Positions 10,751 through 22,084 are shown, numbered from the stretch's first letter. The stretch is 64,000 nt of DNA from Carposina sasakii (GCA_014607495.2 CP053154.1:13702001-13766000), one strand, 5' to 3'. The notes: a model not told the origin generated them from the letters alone. Numbers and translations are program-made.

Positions 10751-11017
10751 TATACAGGGTGTAACAAAAGGGGTATGTTAAGCGAAAAGCTATGTAAATA
10801 GCTCACTATAGAGAATCTATTTCCAAAATTTGAGACTCAAAATCATATGTTTATTTTCCCAGATAGTATGGAGAAATCCTAAACAATTCAGAAATGTTCA
10901 TACAATCTTGAAAAATAAACATGTGATTTTGAGTCTAAAATTTTGGAAATGGGTTCTCTATAGTGGGTTATTTACATAGCTTTTCGCTGAACATACCCTT
11001 TTTGTTACACCCTGTAT
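10751..11017. mobile_element. Family B fold-back MITE, copy 1
   Basis: About 265 bp and almost entirely palindromic. It starts TATACAGGGTGTAACAAAAG and ends TTTGTTACACCCTGTATA; arms of ~115 bp include GTTAAGCGAAAAGCTATGTA and its complement. TA at each border suggests a TA target, as for Tc1/mariner-type elements, but no transposase is present. RNA from it would fold into a long hairpin. Confidence 0.88.
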
Positions 11018-11037
11018 AAATACATACATAGATAAGT

Positions 11038-11422
11038 ATATATAGGATGATTTTTTGTCGTCAACGTTCCCGAAAACTACGGAATCTCCTCATCATCACG
11101 ATCATTTTTCTCCGTGGAAGCATACCTGGGAAGTATCTGATTCTCAAGATAATTATTAGGGTCCAAAGTTGAGTAACAAGACTGCGTTTTTCTGCGTAAA
11201 TGCACATAGACGCGTGTCTCAAGATTTTTTCACAAGTAATAATTAATATGTATTTATGAAAAAACTAGCATAAACACTGGACACAATAAATTTCGCCCGA
11301 TCAAGTTTTTTTATATATATATATACATCGTTATCCAGCATTTTTTTTGCATGAACTTACTAAATTTGATGTATAGAGTACGTACCCTTCGTTAAGGGTG
11401 GCAACGAAAAAACATCCTGTAG
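11038..11422 (+). mobile_element. Family A MITE, full copy
   Basis: Same orientation as the 10370 copy and similar in length. The B element sits exactly between the two A copies, giving an A-B-A block. It differs from its neighbour by many small changes, so it is not a recent tandem duplicate. Confidence 0.85.
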
Positions 11423-11444
11423 GTATTCATCATAACAATGTTTG

Positions 11445-11525
11445 CACCTACCGGGACTCGAACCCAGGACCTATGGTGTCGAAGGCAGGGCCACTACCAA
11501 CTACAAGCTAGTTGCTTTTTATATG
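11445..11525 (-). repeat. tRNA-like SINE head, reverse orientation
   Basis: GGGACTCGAACCCAGGACCT is the reverse complement of a Pol III B-box/T-arm. It lacks a convincing full cloverleaf, so it is taken as a SINE relic and not a tRNA gene. Confidence 0.5.
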
Positions 11526-11871
11526 ACTACATTATGGTTACATGATGGATGACACTTAAACCTTAACGTATTCACTCTCAGCTCAGCCATTTATGTTTAG
11601 AATGGAGAGAGATAGATCTGATTAAAATTAGGTTTAGGTTTAAGTGTGACTGCCGGAATCGACCCTATTATCTGTGTAACTGCATGCCTAAAAATGTTTA
11701 CCGAATCCAGGCACGTGAAGCAGACAATCTTCACATTGGCGCAATCTTTAGTATCCGCTCATAAGGCGTCTTGTCCATAGCATGGCAAATCTAAGAGCCC
11801 GTCAGAGAGCAGTCTTTTATGACGGATTTACAGGCTACATCATTTAAATCTATTCTATCTTCTTCTATCAT

Positions 11872-12163
11872 ATAATAAAAATGTAACGGATCGCTGTCTG
11901 TACACGGAAGATATATGAGAAAAAATATTATAGGAGACCTTTATATTACCCAAAAAAGAAAGATTTTTGTCTGTTTGTCTGTGCATTTGTGCACGATAAT
12001 CTAAGAAAGGGCTAAACTGATTTCGATGCGGTTTTCACGAATATATTGTGACAGGTCCCATTTAACTTTTTATCTTGGGAAAATGCCCTGAATCCTGGAT
12101 AATTTCGACATTTTGTTTTTTCTGCAGTCCACGCGGTTGGAGTCGCGGGCGTCCACTAGCCGT
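11872..12163 (-). repeat. Family C repeat (GTCCACGCGG...GTCGCGGGCG end)
   Basis: Ends CTGCAGTCCACGCGG, then GTCGCGGGCGTCCACTAG, with GTCTGTTTGTCTGTGC and GATTTCGATGCGGTTTTC blocks inside. The same architecture recurs at 37197-37465, 40430-40655, 58231-58500 and 63440-63656. The ACTAG-type terminus and lack of TIRs are compatible with a Helitron-like or SINE-like family; I cannot decide between them. Confidence 0.65.
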
Positions 12164-12822
12164 ATAATAAACCGCTTAACGTAATCATTACATTTAACTT
12201 TTCCGTGTTTCTAACCTCAGACATTGCGTCGTTAGGCGTTCTCTGTCTTGGCGACAATAGAACGCGGCGTCCTCCTTTGACCGCCGCAGTCGACAGCCCA
12301 ATGTGTGCGTCATTATTAAAGACTCGGTACATTCTAAAGTTTGCAGAACTCCCGACTCGGAACTCAGGACTCCCGACCGCTTTCTATACAACTTCCCATG
12401 GTGAACAATATAACACTGGCAACCGTGTCTTCGTAAGGCGAATTAACCGTAGATTTGGACGGCAAAAACGTATGTTAACAAGAAGCCTTACTCTGCGTGG
12501 TTAGTGTGTACGCGCCATTAACTGACTGTAATAATATTAACTTCAGTTACAGTTCAGTAAAGTTGTAAGTAGTCCCAACAGGGTGATTTAACTTTGCTGC
12601 AATAAAGATAGGAAGGTGTCACAGAAAGGTTGTTACCGTCAATGTATAATATAATGTTAGGGGAGTCGTAAAACTTTGTAGAAGCACGTTATTTTCTTAC
12701 AAAGTAAACAATATTACAGGCGGCTGTGTTTCAGGAATGGAGCAGCCAGAACTACAGGGTCATAACATAATGTAAACAGTTCAAGAAACCTATAAACAGG
12801 AAACGCTGAAGCTAGCGAAACA
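12164..12822. other. Unassigned sequence with a 99-codon ORF
   Basis: Slightly GC-richer than its surroundings at 12200-12500. The ORF at 12205-12504 is not recognisable, and a minus-strand ORF overlaps it. No splice sites or repeats convincingly frame it. Confidence 0.35.
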
Positions 12823-13286
12823 TACAGGATGATTTTGGTTGATACTGTATATCAAATAAAGTAAGTTGCGAAAAATTGCTGAGAAACGATTTTACTAACG
12901 TATATATTTTTTTTTTATTTGATTTGTACGCGCGCAATGTATGGTCTTTAGTCATTGCATTTTTGGATGGAATATTTTTTGCGTGTGTTGTAATAAACTA
13001 AAATGTTTTTAAGTAAATAAACTAAAGATTCGCATGCCACATTTTTTGACGAAACATGACTCTTATCTAATAATATAATAACTTTATTGTACCAAGTTTT
13101 GAGCAGATAAATAATCGTTTCATTTCATGTAACACACGTCTACGTGCGTTTCTGCAAAAAAAGCAATCCATAACTCAACTTTGGACCTTAATAATCTTGG
13201 AAACCAGACGCTTCGGAGAAAAATATTCGCGTTGAAAAGCAGTCTGCGTAGTCTTCGGAAACGTTGACCACCACAAAACACCCTGA
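12823..13286 (-). mobile_element. Family A MITE, old diverged copy
   Basis: Terminal blocks ACAGGATGATTTTGGTTG and ACCACAAAACACCCTG bracket text that matches the family in reverse (TAAAGTAAGTT, AACTCAACTTTGGACC, TCTTGGAAACCAGACGCTTC). More diverged than most other copies. Confidence 0.7.
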
Positions 13287-13900
13287 GTTACCTTTATCAT
13301 TTATCCAAAGGCATTTAACAATGGCGACGAAAAACATCAAGGTCCGTTTGACATAAACCTTGGCGTGACGTGCATTAACTTTGATTAGAAATTCTACCGC
13401 GAGATAAATCTATTGTTTAAGCTACGTAAGGGCAGATCCGGGTACTCAGGGATTCGCTGATTAAAAGGTACAACGCTTCCGTGTTAATAATAAAATGGGC
13501 TTTATCACGCTGATTTGGAGTGCAGATTAGTGTGGCTGTTTACATTTATTTTTCTAATTTTATCTTTAAAAAAAGTCTATGAATCGTGTTCCTGCAACTA
13601 CAAAAAGTAATATAATATTATGAAGAATTAGATAGTTAAATATCGCTTTCCTATGTTTTGTGATAGCTGAGAAAAATCGACATAACAAATACCAATTTTA
13701 CCAATCCGTGGCCTAAATCAGATTGGTTAGAGACGCATAGGCTGTAACGCCCCATAGACCAGCACCATACATTTTATAACGGGCCTTATCATTGGGCCTT
13801 ATGGTATTTGTTCCAAGTCAAGTTTCTGCCATCTTTTAATCCGACTGCGTCAGAAAGAGGTTTATGTTTTTTGTGTGTATGTTTGTATGTATATTATATA

Positions 13901-14240
13901 TACAGGATATTTTTGGTCGTGAACGTATCCGAATAATCCAACAATTTTCTCAGAAGCGGAACGGAACGGAAGCGTATCGGAAGTGTCTGGTTCCCAAGAT
14001 ATAAATTGCGTTTTTTGCATAACTCCACATCGACACGTGTAATAAACATTTACGAAAAGAAATTAAAAACTGCCTATAAAAAAACTAACACTAACACGAG
14101 ACACCATACATTAGAAGCGAAAAAAATTGTAAAAAAAATAAAAGGTTTACTAATAATTATTTTGGCTAAATTAAACTTACATAATATGATGTATAGAGTA
14201 CGTACGCCATGGAAATGGTGGCAACAAAAAACAACCTGTG
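13901..14240 (+). mobile_element. Family A MITE, diverged copy
   Basis: Left end ACAGGATATTTTTGGTCGTG, right end GTGGCAACAAAAAACAACCTGT. Shares GTATAGAGTACGTACG with the other copies. The ORF at 14006-14353 is an accident of this repeat. Confidence 0.75.
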
Positions 14241-14263
14241 TATACGGAACCCTAAGACGCGAT

Positions 14264-14457
14264 AGGCCCCTTTATTACCTAACTAGCAAAAGCAAAGCAA
14301 TAGCGAAAATTGTACAAAAATCGCTGATCGCTTGTCAAATTGGTATTACGTAAAATGAATTTCAAAGGAACTTTGATATTTCAAGGCGAATATTGTACAA
14401 TTTTCGCTATCGCTTTGCTTCGGCTTTGCAATTGAAAATTAGGTAATCAGGGGGAGG
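14264..14457. mobile_element. Family G palindromic MITE, copy 1
   Basis: Inverted ends TTACCTAACTAGCAAAAGCA and its partner near AATTAGGTAATCAGGG, with the internal inverted blocks ATAGCGAAAATTGTACA and TGTACAATTTTCGCTAT. Related copies: 32401-32620, 49232-49422, 56240-56410, 61593-61730 and a half copy at 44266-44365. Confidence 0.8.
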
Positions 14458-14706
14458 ATTTGTCTTAAGTAGAAAAGTGTGGCCCTCATGACAGATGAGA
14501 AGCAAATCCGCTTAATAACGTGGGTCGTACCAGAATTTATGTCACCTGTTACATACTCCCATTAAACTCATTAAAGCTTAAGCCGAGTTACCTTTATAAC
14601 TCCTGTATTTTACGGCCCCTCAATTTTAAGGTTCTAAAAATGTCACCTTAACTTCATTACTCGTATATAATCAGCAGACTTGGTACTCATATACGTTGTT
14701 TAGCTG

Positions 14707-14971
14707 TACAGGGTGTAACGGAAAGGGTATGTTAAGCGAAAAGCTATGTAAATAGACCACGATAGAGAACCTATTTCCAAAATTTCAGACTCAAAATCAC
14801 ATGTTTAATTTTCCAGATAGTATAGAGAATTCCTAAACAACTTAAGAATGTTCATACAATTTTGAAAAATAAACATGTGATTTCAAGTCTAAAATTTTGT
14901 AGATAGGTTCCTTTTGGTGGGCTATTTACATAGCTTCTCGCTTAACATACCCTTTTTGTTACACCCTGTAT
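14707..14971. mobile_element. Family B fold-back MITE, copy 2
   Basis: TACAGGGTGTAACGGAAAGG at the left and TTTGTTACACCCTGTATA at the right, with long complementary arms. Lies ~490 bp upstream of GPCR exon 1, inside the gene's preceding intron if upstream exons exist. Confidence 0.85.
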
Positions 14972-15460
14972 AAATTATTTTATATAGGTTCATCTAAGGG
15001 TACTAATAGTAGTAAGCTACTAATATCGTAATTAAAACTAGAGGTTGATGGAAGAAGAGTGAAAATCTAAATATATTTTTAATTCTGAAATAATAAAAGA
15101 TTGTTGTTAGAAAAATGCCTTTAAAAAATATTGTTGTTTTCAAAGTCTTCTTATCAAGTACATTCTCAACATTCTACCAACTCAACATGACTCTCAAAAA
15201 TGTTTAACTGCAAACAGGATGCTTTTATTTTTATTTTTATTCTATAAATTCTTGGGTGTCGAGTTACCTATAGATAGGTGACGAGTTAGTACTAGACTCT
15301 CGAAAGTTTGCAAAATCTATGTTTGCTACTTTTACCCAAAATCTACCCAACAAATTATTTGCTTATATGTATAGTAGAATAACATATATGTAGGTAACAT
15401 CAGTACAGTTGTACCCACAAGCCCATAGTGTACAAAAACTAATTTTGCGTTTGTCCACAG

Positions 15461-15643
15461 CCTACAAATGCCGTGAAGTGTGGTCCAGTCTGCAGCTGGA
15501 GAGGGTGTTCAACCTAGGCCTGGATGCAGCGCTGCTCCTCATACCGTTCTTCATCATGTCCTTCGCATATTGCCTCATCGTCACCAAGCTCTGGAGGGGC
15601 ATGCGGCATGAGATTCAGCACAACTTCAACTGGCAGAAGCATT
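15461..15643 (+). CDS. CCKLR: Sulfakinin/CCK-like receptor, exon encoding ECL2 end and TM5
   Basis: After a TTTGTCCACAG acceptor the frame reads YKCREVWSSLQLE, with the ECL2 cysteine expected to pair with TM3. TM5 follows (LGLDAALLLIPFFIMSFAYC) and then VTKLWRGMRHEIQHN, the start of intracellular loop 3. The donor is T|GTAAGT. The exon enters with two bases of a codon and leaves with one base; 183 nt. Together with the later exons this fits insect cholecystokinin-like (sulfakinin) receptors, class A neuropeptide GPCRs of the plasma membrane, in the family known to couple feeding-related sulfakinin peptides to G proteins. TM1-TM4 exons are not seen here. Family assignment rests on TM6/TM7 motifs in the later exons. 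Confidence 0.88.
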
Positions 15644-15675
15644 GTAAGTTACTATTTCATTACTTTCTACAGCTA

Positions 15676-15800
15676 ACCGGTTGGTGCAATGTGTAGTAAC
15701 CCTGACAGCGGCTCCGTAAGTCCTGGGTTCGAATCACGCTATATGATAAATATCGATGCTATTTCCGAGTTACGGATGTTTTAAAGTCGTTAAACCTGTA
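15676..15800 (+). repeat. tRNA-like SINE just inside the intron
   Basis: GGTTGGTGCAATGTGTAGTA resembles a diverged A-box region and CTGGGTTCGAATCAC matches a B-box. It continues into an ATATCGATG...TTCCGAGTTACGGATG body shared with 31680-31830, 50530-50660 and 52480-52560. Confidence 0.6.
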
Positions 15801-16337
15801 TAAATAGTAAAATATACTTACTGTTTTTTTTTTTGTTAAATAAAAGCGTAATTGAATTTAATTACCAGTCTACGTACGCATGTATAGGTATATGTCATCG
15901 AAAGATAAGATCCGCAAGTTTATATTTTATTTAGGAAATTTATAAACTTTCATATGTACAGGAAATAAATAGTATTGTTTTACGCCCACTAGGAAATTTA
16001 TAAACCTTCGGATCTTGTTATCTTCCGGTGATTAATTAACTAAAAGTCTTGCTTTCTAATGGTTATCGATACCTACTGTAAACGTTAAGGAGAGCACATT
16101 TTGTTACCAAAATTCAAGCTTTATACTTTGTTTCATAATTTGAATACAGAAACATTTTGAAGTGCTTTTATCTTAAAGTAGCTACACTGATTGCTAGTTG
16201 AATATTTCGCATATTTTTCATGAAATTGCCTTATTAGTGTTACCTTTGTAGCAATTCTAGAAATTAGAAGGCTCAGAATGAAACATGAAATTGATTTAGG
16301 TATAATTGAATAGGTGTAAAGTTGACTGGCACACCTA

Positions 16338-16737
16338 TACTAGCTATTGCCCGCGGCTCCGCTCGCGTGGATGTTGCTTATGAAAGGAGTATAAAAATTA
16401 GATAGTAGCCGATTCTCAGACCAACTGAATCGTCTTCATGCCACAAGGCTACTGCCTTAGGGGGGGGTTTTGCCCATAGTAACCACGCTGGGCAGGCGGA
16501 GTCACTAACCCAACAGTCCAATTTGTGGACTTTGTTGTTAGAACGGGAGTCGCTGCTACCTCCCAAAAACACTTAATCGCCTTGTACGATACCCACGGGC
16601 AGGCATGGGGTGGTACAAACTCTACTCTACCGGCACCACGCTGCGTATAAATATTCATAAATATCGGTCAAGCCGTTTCGGAGGAGTATGGTAACTAACA
16701 TTGCGACACGAGAATTTTATATATAAGACTAGCGACC
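16338..16737 (+). repeat. Family C-type repeat split by a family D insertion
   Basis: Left part ACTAGCTATTGCCCGCGGCTCCGC...; right part resumes with ATTCATAAATATCGGTCAAGCC after the D copy and ends TATATAAGACTAG. The interruption shows family D moved after this copy inserted. Confidence 0.65.
16437..16655 (-). repeat. Family D SINE-like element nested in family C
   Basis: Reverse-oriented copy with CACCACGCTGGGCAGGC, GCCTTGTACGATACCC and TCTACTCTACCGGCACCACG blocks. The short minus-strand ORFs here are repeat shadows. Confidence 0.8.
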
Positions 16738-16950
16738 CGCCTCGACTTCGCACGGGTACAGTGCTGTTACTATACATATAAACCCTCCTCGTGAATCACT
16801 CTATCTATAAAAAAAAATGCATCAAAATCCTTTGAAAGATCTAAGCATAGGTAGGACGGACAGACAACGGAAAGCGACTTTGTTTTATAGTACGAGTACG
16901 ATTATGTAGTGATTAGACAACAGACGCTCGTGACTTCGTCCGCGTGAACT
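16738..16950 (+). repeat. Second family C-type variant (CGCCTCGACTTCGCACGGGT)
   Basis: Shares GACCCGCC...CTTCGCACGGG, CCTCGTGAATCACTCTATCT and GATCTAAGCATA...GGACGGACAGACA with 24735-24925 and 51353-51540. Abuts the previous copy at an ACTAG-like junction. Confidence 0.65.
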
Positions 16951-17572
16951 ATACAGGGTGTTTTTTCGTTGCCAATCCGTTAGTAAGGTTAGGATATGGT
17001 TGATCGTTTCATCTTTAAACATTGTGCTGAGGGATTCAGCTTTGTTTGCCGAGATTTGGCTAGTGTATAGCTATCGGGATGAAAAATAACGTTGCCAATA
17101 TGTAATTTAGAAAAGAGATGGTAAAATTCGTCATCCGAGTAATTGACCCGGTGGCTCAGTGGTGAAAGCGCTAACACGCGGAATGCAGAGGTCGTGGGTT
17201 CGATTCCCACCCGGGTGAGGAATTTTTTTCCATTTCTTTATTAATAATTTTATAAAGTAAGTTTATGTCAAAAAAATGCTGAGAATCGATTTAATTTTTT
17301 TTTTTATTACTTGATCGGGCGAAATGTATAGTGTCCAGTGTCTATGCCAGTTTTTTCATAGACAAATATTAATTATTTCTCATGAAAAAATCTTGCTACG
17401 CGCGTCTATGTGCATTTATGCAGCAAAATGCAGTGTGTTTACTCAACTTTGGACCCTAATATCTTGGGAACCAGACACTTCCCAGGTATGCTTCCATGGA
17501 GAAAAATGATCGTGATGATGAGGAGATTCCGTAGTTTTCGGGAACGTTGACGACCAAAAATCATCCTGTATA
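16951..17572 (-). mobile_element. Family A MITE carrying an inserted SINE
   Basis: Termini ACAGGGTGTTTTTTCGTTGCC (16953) and GACCAAAAATCATCCTGTA (17571). The internal text is the reverse complement of the family, interrupted at 16988-17255 by the tRNA-containing SINE below. Confidence 0.85.
16988..17255 (+). mobile_element. SINE with tRNA-like module near its 3' end, copy 1
   Basis: Flanked by AGTAAG (16982-16987 and 17256-17261) as a probable target duplication. A ~155-bp unique head (TTAGGATATGGTTGATCG...) precedes a 72-bp tRNA-like module at 17146-17217 with an A-box TGGCTCAGTGG, a B-box GGTTCGATTCC, a perfect 5-bp T-stem and a pairable acceptor stem. The tail is short and ends TTAATAATTTTATAA. 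The minus-strand ORF MGIEPTTSAFR is the antisense of this module. Confidence 0.8.
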
Positions 17573-18021
17573 GGAAATATTTCGGAACGTGTTAATAACA
17601 TTTTGGTTTTAAGTAACTTGTTTTGTCCATTAGTTTGGCCAAGAGCCGCTAAATACCTACAGTTTTTGGAATATTAAGATCTTGGAAGCGGCATTTATCA
17701 GATTTTTTTAATGTGACCTCGTCACTAGTGGCTTCATTATTTTAGTTTGCCTGACTTATTAAACAAATGTCTCCTGTGAGACCTTAGATGAAATATATTG
17801 TGAGACTAGCGTACCTCGTAGCCGGGTGTGCCGGCCCCATTAAGATATGTTGAAATCGGGAAAGTTTACATCGCTGGGATGTAGAGATTGTTCGCAAGTT
17901 CACAACTGTACCTAGTACCTATAAGAAACTTACGTCTTAAGATGAACAAATATGTTTGTCAAATTTCAAGTACCTACATCACTACATATTATTTTCTTAA
18001 GTTATAAATTTTCTTTTATGT

Positions 18022-18310
18022 CGTCGTCAGCCTATTGCAGTCCACTGCTGGACGTAGGCCTCTCCCAGGGCACGCTATAAGACTACTGCCATGGGCGGTT
18101 TTTTACCTCGCTGGGCAGGTTGGTTGGTGACCGCAGTCAGATTTTTGGACTGTAGAATTTATACCACCCCATGCCTGCCCGTGGGTCTCGTAAGAGGTGA
18201 TTAAGGGTGTCCCGCGCTACTGCCCGCCTCCCGGAAACTCTTAAACACCTGGTACGATACCCACAGGCAATGTACCAACAAATTCCACTCTGCAGGCATC
18301 ACGCGGCTTC
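18022..18310. repeat. Rearranged family D element (orientation switches)
   Basis: 18022-18160 is in reverse orientation, about 18162-18235 reads forward (CCCCATGCCTGCCCGTGGGT), then 18236-18310 is reverse again (CCTGGTACGATACCCACAGG). Looks like an inversion or two interlocked copies. Confidence 0.6.
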
Positions 18311-18785
18311 ATTTCGTAAAGGGCAAATAGTGTATTAAAATAATTTTTAAAATTTGTTCTGTAGACAGCAATAAATGTTACTTAATTTATACGGTTATCG
18401 CTGAGATTAAAACTAAATAAAAGCTTTTATATAAAAAATGAAGAGTAATTATTTTGTATGTAGGTACCAGTATTATTTTTGAGGCGATAAGCAATATTAA
18501 TATATTTTTTAAGTATGTGAATAGAATCATATTTTATTTTTCACACGAAAATAAAATCTTTTTATGAAGTACTAACTAATAGCGCTGTCATGCGATTTAG
18601 ATATTTGATTAATGAATCAAATCACAACAATAAACGAATATAAAAATAAAAACCAACCTCAAACAATGACACCGCCTTATTGCGTGCAATGGAGAAAAGT
18701 AAGGCCATGCTATGAAAAACGGTATAATGGTATAGTTTAAGTACCTAATCAGGGGGCCGCTAATCATTTTATATTTTGTCCACAG

Positions 18786-18883
18786 TAGCCAACGAAAGCT
18801 GCAAGAAGTTCATATCAACTACTCAAGCATTGCAAAACACCACGCCTGACCTCTGCTGCAAGAACTGGACTAAAAAACTTAAG
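18786..18883 (+). CDS. CCKLR: Sulfakinin/CCK-like receptor, intracellular loop 3 exon (part 1)
   Basis: 98 nt between TTTGTCCACAG and AAG|GTAGGA. It completes the split codon from the previous exon (T + TA, Leu) and reads ANESCKKFISTTQALQNT, then CCKNWTKKLK, ending in phase 0. The sequence is hydrophilic and basic, as expected for a long third intracellular loop of the G-protein-contacting side. Loop 3 is poorly conserved in the family, so support comes from open frame, matching splice phase and position. The next intron is 18.8 kb. Confidence 0.75.
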
Positions 18884-19802
18884 GTAGGAAAAGACAGAAA
18901 CCGGGGCATAAAGCTATAGTTTCCTATAGTCACTATAGAATGGTGGCGTGAAGAAAATATAGACAGCCTAATATCATTTTCTTCTCTTATCTAAACACAA
19001 TGTTCGTGCCTTCAAAGAATTTTGTCTCACTTGTCATTGTCAGTAGTCATCTGACCAATTGCAATAATTTTGTCAGTCAGTGCATAATTTAATATTAAGC
19101 GTACCTATCTACATACTTTACATTCTGTTTTTCTTTTAGTTTTAATATTTTATAGTGGCTTGTTAGGGCCCCGGGATTTTCTATGCTTAGATTGAATTTT
19201 TCTTGTACTCAGGCGAACTTAATGCTGCATAACATTCTCTACCAGTTAACCCTGGCTATATACCGTATGAGCTACATCTCCTTCCACTGTAAAAACAATA
19301 CCAGAGATTAAGATACAAGACACACACATTATGCACAAAGAGGTTGAATATGCAATATATCCACTTTTTAATACGTAGATAGTATTAATTCCCAACCTCT
19401 TTGGGGGATAATGGACGTGACTATATGTATGTATGTATAGGTAGATACATATAAGGTACCTTATAGGTACTTAGCCACCCGCATGCATTTTACGACTTAT
19501 CTCAAGTTCGGAAGTCCTCTAGATCCCAGTCGATTAAAAGCTCAGTGATTGAAAATTTCCCTTCACAATTTTATCCATTTAAAAATTTTCAATCAGCTAT
19601 ACTATAATACAATGATTTTTGGTAATATGAGATTTTTTTGGTTTTTTTTTTTCTTATAATCAGATTATTGATTTACAACGATTTCTTGTAATAATATTTT
19701 TTTCTTTTTTTTTACTTGTTTTTTTTCTTGCATTTTCTTCATTACTTAAATTAAATAATAAAATAAAGAATCATTCTTTCTTCAAAATCTTCTAGGATTG
19801 GC

Positions 19803-20186
19803 TCACAGTGCTAATGTCATCGGGTATAATAATTTCATCAGTACAGAGGATATTTCATCGATATCTGGGGAGAGCATTTCGAATAACAATCCAAGATACT
19901 TTCTGTATGTAAGTTGATGGCATTTTCCAAATTCCAGTTGTGTGATATGTAAGTTATTTTTCGCGAGTGAGTTTATTCCTTTTATTTGTATGTATATCCT
20001 TGGGCATAAAAGTCCTTTCATGGCAGCTGAGGTGCAAGGAGCTGATAAAATAGCAATTGCTACTTTGTGAAGCATAGAGCTCAAATTCCTTTCCAAGGAA
20101 AGGGCATCGGTTCCTTCAACTTGAGACCAAATAAAGCGATTCTTCCAAAAGTTATCTTTAGCTTTATAATCGGATAACTCTTTCAT
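19803..20186 (-). pseudogene. Degraded hAT transposase C-terminal (dimerisation) region
   Basis: The 127-codon minus-strand ORF includes LHKVAIAILSAPCTSAAMKG and RIYIQIKGINSLAKNNLHI. This follows the hAT C-terminal pattern (lA...vLs-P-tSAA-eR, then iytkKRN-L---n---l), with the ER and KKRN parts mutated. No N-terminal catalytic region, TIRs or TSD are visible nearby, so it is a relic. Assignment is by pattern only. Confidence 0.5.
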
Positions 20187-20451
20187 GTTTTATGTTTAAA
20201 TGTTGGCCAGTTCTAAATATATTGAGCTTTAATATCTTCTTCAGAATTTAATTCGGACATGAAGCGGGTTGAAAATAAGGAAATGTATTGGTTCAATAGC
20301 CATTGCAGTGCTAAATAGCGGTGTAACATGAATTGACTAATCACAACATGACCTATGCTCTTTCTGAGAGATTTCGATCAGTGATTGGCTAAGCACCGCT
20401 CCTCTCCGCTCCGCCTCAGTGGAAACGCAGCCTTAGACTTCTTTTTTTGTC

Positions 20452-21003
20452 ATTCACTTTACCATTCGAATTGTTAGACTTCTCTTTGTCATTTAAAGGA
20501 CGCGCAGTGTAACAGTATAAAGTATGTTGTATATCCCATAGGAGAAAAGTTTCGATAACTTCGCTGTCGCTCGTAGAGTTCTTACTAAAAAAAAGAGATT
20601 GAAATTTTAGCTTGTCTTACTAATGCGGCCACGTCAGTAATTAACTCACATTATCCAACTCCCACTCGAATACGCTTTGTAGTGGTGCGAAAAATACTAG
20701 AAATTAATAGCAGTTTATTATGGCTAACGTTTAATTTGAACGGACATCGTTAAACCTTACAATTAACTTTAAGTACTCATAATGGTTACGTGCGTATTCA
20801 CTTTACCATTCGAATTGTTAGACTTCTCTTTGTCATTTAAAGGACGCGCAGAATATATGTTTCCCATAGGAGAAAAGTTTCGATAACTTCGCTGTCGCTC
20901 GTATTGTAAGTACTATTTAATATAGGACCGAAAAATTTAAATAACGTTTAATTTGAACGGACATCGTTAAACCTTACAATTAACTTTATCTATAATGGTT
21001 ACT
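20452..21003. repeat. Local direct duplication (about 345-bp offset)
   Basis: CATTCACTTTACCATTCGAA through GATAACTTCGCTGTCGCTCG occurs at 20452-20577 and again at 20797-20905. The block GTTTAATTTGAACGGACATC to AATTAACTTTA also occurs twice (20730, 20944). The second unit is shortened, so this is a tandem duplication followed by deletions. Confidence 0.8.
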
Positions 21004-21089
21004 TTATTTCTAATTTATTAGCGTCAACATAAACCTGAAACTCATTAGATACGTTAACAAACGGGGCCAAAGTTGTAGCTAAAGTTGTA

Positions 21090-21205
21090 CATTTTACCCG
21101 ACTGCGCAACGCAAAGCAAAAAAATGTGTTTAACAGCCTATGCATGTATATTTGTATGTTCCTTTGAAGCACTATACAGACCAAATGCGTGGGCCGATTT
21201 TTATG
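21090..21205 (+). repeat. Family J repeat, copy 1
   Basis: TTTACCCGACTGCGCAACG, then CCTATGCATGTATATTTGTA and GGGCCGATTTTTATG. Copy 2 is at 25485-25600. Typical short dispersed repeat; no coding. Confidence 0.65.
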
Positions 21206-22084
21206 TTATTGTGCACACTAAGTCAAAACTCGATTATTCTAATGGATGGATCGACTGTGACAATGGGGGATCACCCAGCGTCTGGGGAGGGATCACCATG
21301 AGCCGTTAGTGTCATATGGAAATACTTCAGTTAATATTCAAATTCAAATCTGAAATTAATTGATTCGACAGATGTGAAAGCCCTTACATTCAACTTAATA
21401 TCACCTTGAAATACTTCAGATAGCAATTCAGTGGTTAGCTAATCGCCTCTTGCTGTGCGTGAATGATGTTCAATTAGTCAGAAATTACAGGCTTAATTCA
21501 TGTTAATTATATGGCTTCCAAATTACGTCATCTTATAATTTGATCTCATAATCCTAAACCGTACCTGAATTACAAAATGATTTGTCTACGCTTCAGGAGA
21601 CTATCTAAGTCATCATCTTCCTGCTAATCGCATTAAAAATAAATTGAAAACAGCCATTATTAATTGCGTCGGCGCAATAGGGTTTCTTTCGAAACTTTTT
21701 GCATTTCTGCATTAAAAATACTTACAATACAGTGAGATTAAGCCAGCTATATCCTATATCAGATGGGGCGAAATATGACCATAAACACCATAGAGTAAAC
21801 CAATGTAAAGATGTCGGGGTGAGCTATATGGATCAAAATTGGCAGGATATGAGCATAGGTATTCCGAGAACGTATAAGTGAATCCAAGACTACTAATCCA
21901 GTGAACTGAATGCCTCGACGTTGATTGTGTTCAGGACAATTGATTTTTATTTATCAAAAGACTGCGTTCAAACGAAACTCAAAGCTCGAGTAAACCAATG
22001 TAGAAGCAAAATTGGCAGGACGAACTGCAAACGGCTCGAAGAACTGCCGGAGGCGGCAATAAACACCAATTATGGTCAACAATC

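Larger units (their letters stand above)
15644..18785 (+). other. Receptor intron (TM5 exon to loop exon), 3.1 kb
   Basis: GT-AG intron packed with repeats: a tRNA-like SINE 33 bp past the donor, a family C copy split by a family D copy, a family A copy carrying a tRNA-containing SINE, and a rearranged family D copy. Outside these, 15850-16320 and 17575-18020 show nothing recognisable. Confidence 0.8.

Noticed and set aside
12205..12504. 99-codon ORF as a small gene
   Set aside because: Overlaps an antisense ORF, no recognisable motif, and no splice or polyA support.
1..15460. TM1-TM4 exons of the receptor
   Set aside because: I looked for the expected TM patterns (GN..V, LAxSD, DRY-type) in the open frames and saw none; they are probably upstream of the window or in exons too short to see by eye.
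17145..17218. True tRNA gene
   Set aside because: A and B boxes and the T-stem are excellent, but no normal anticodon arm forms, and the module recurs with target duplications, so it is a SINE.
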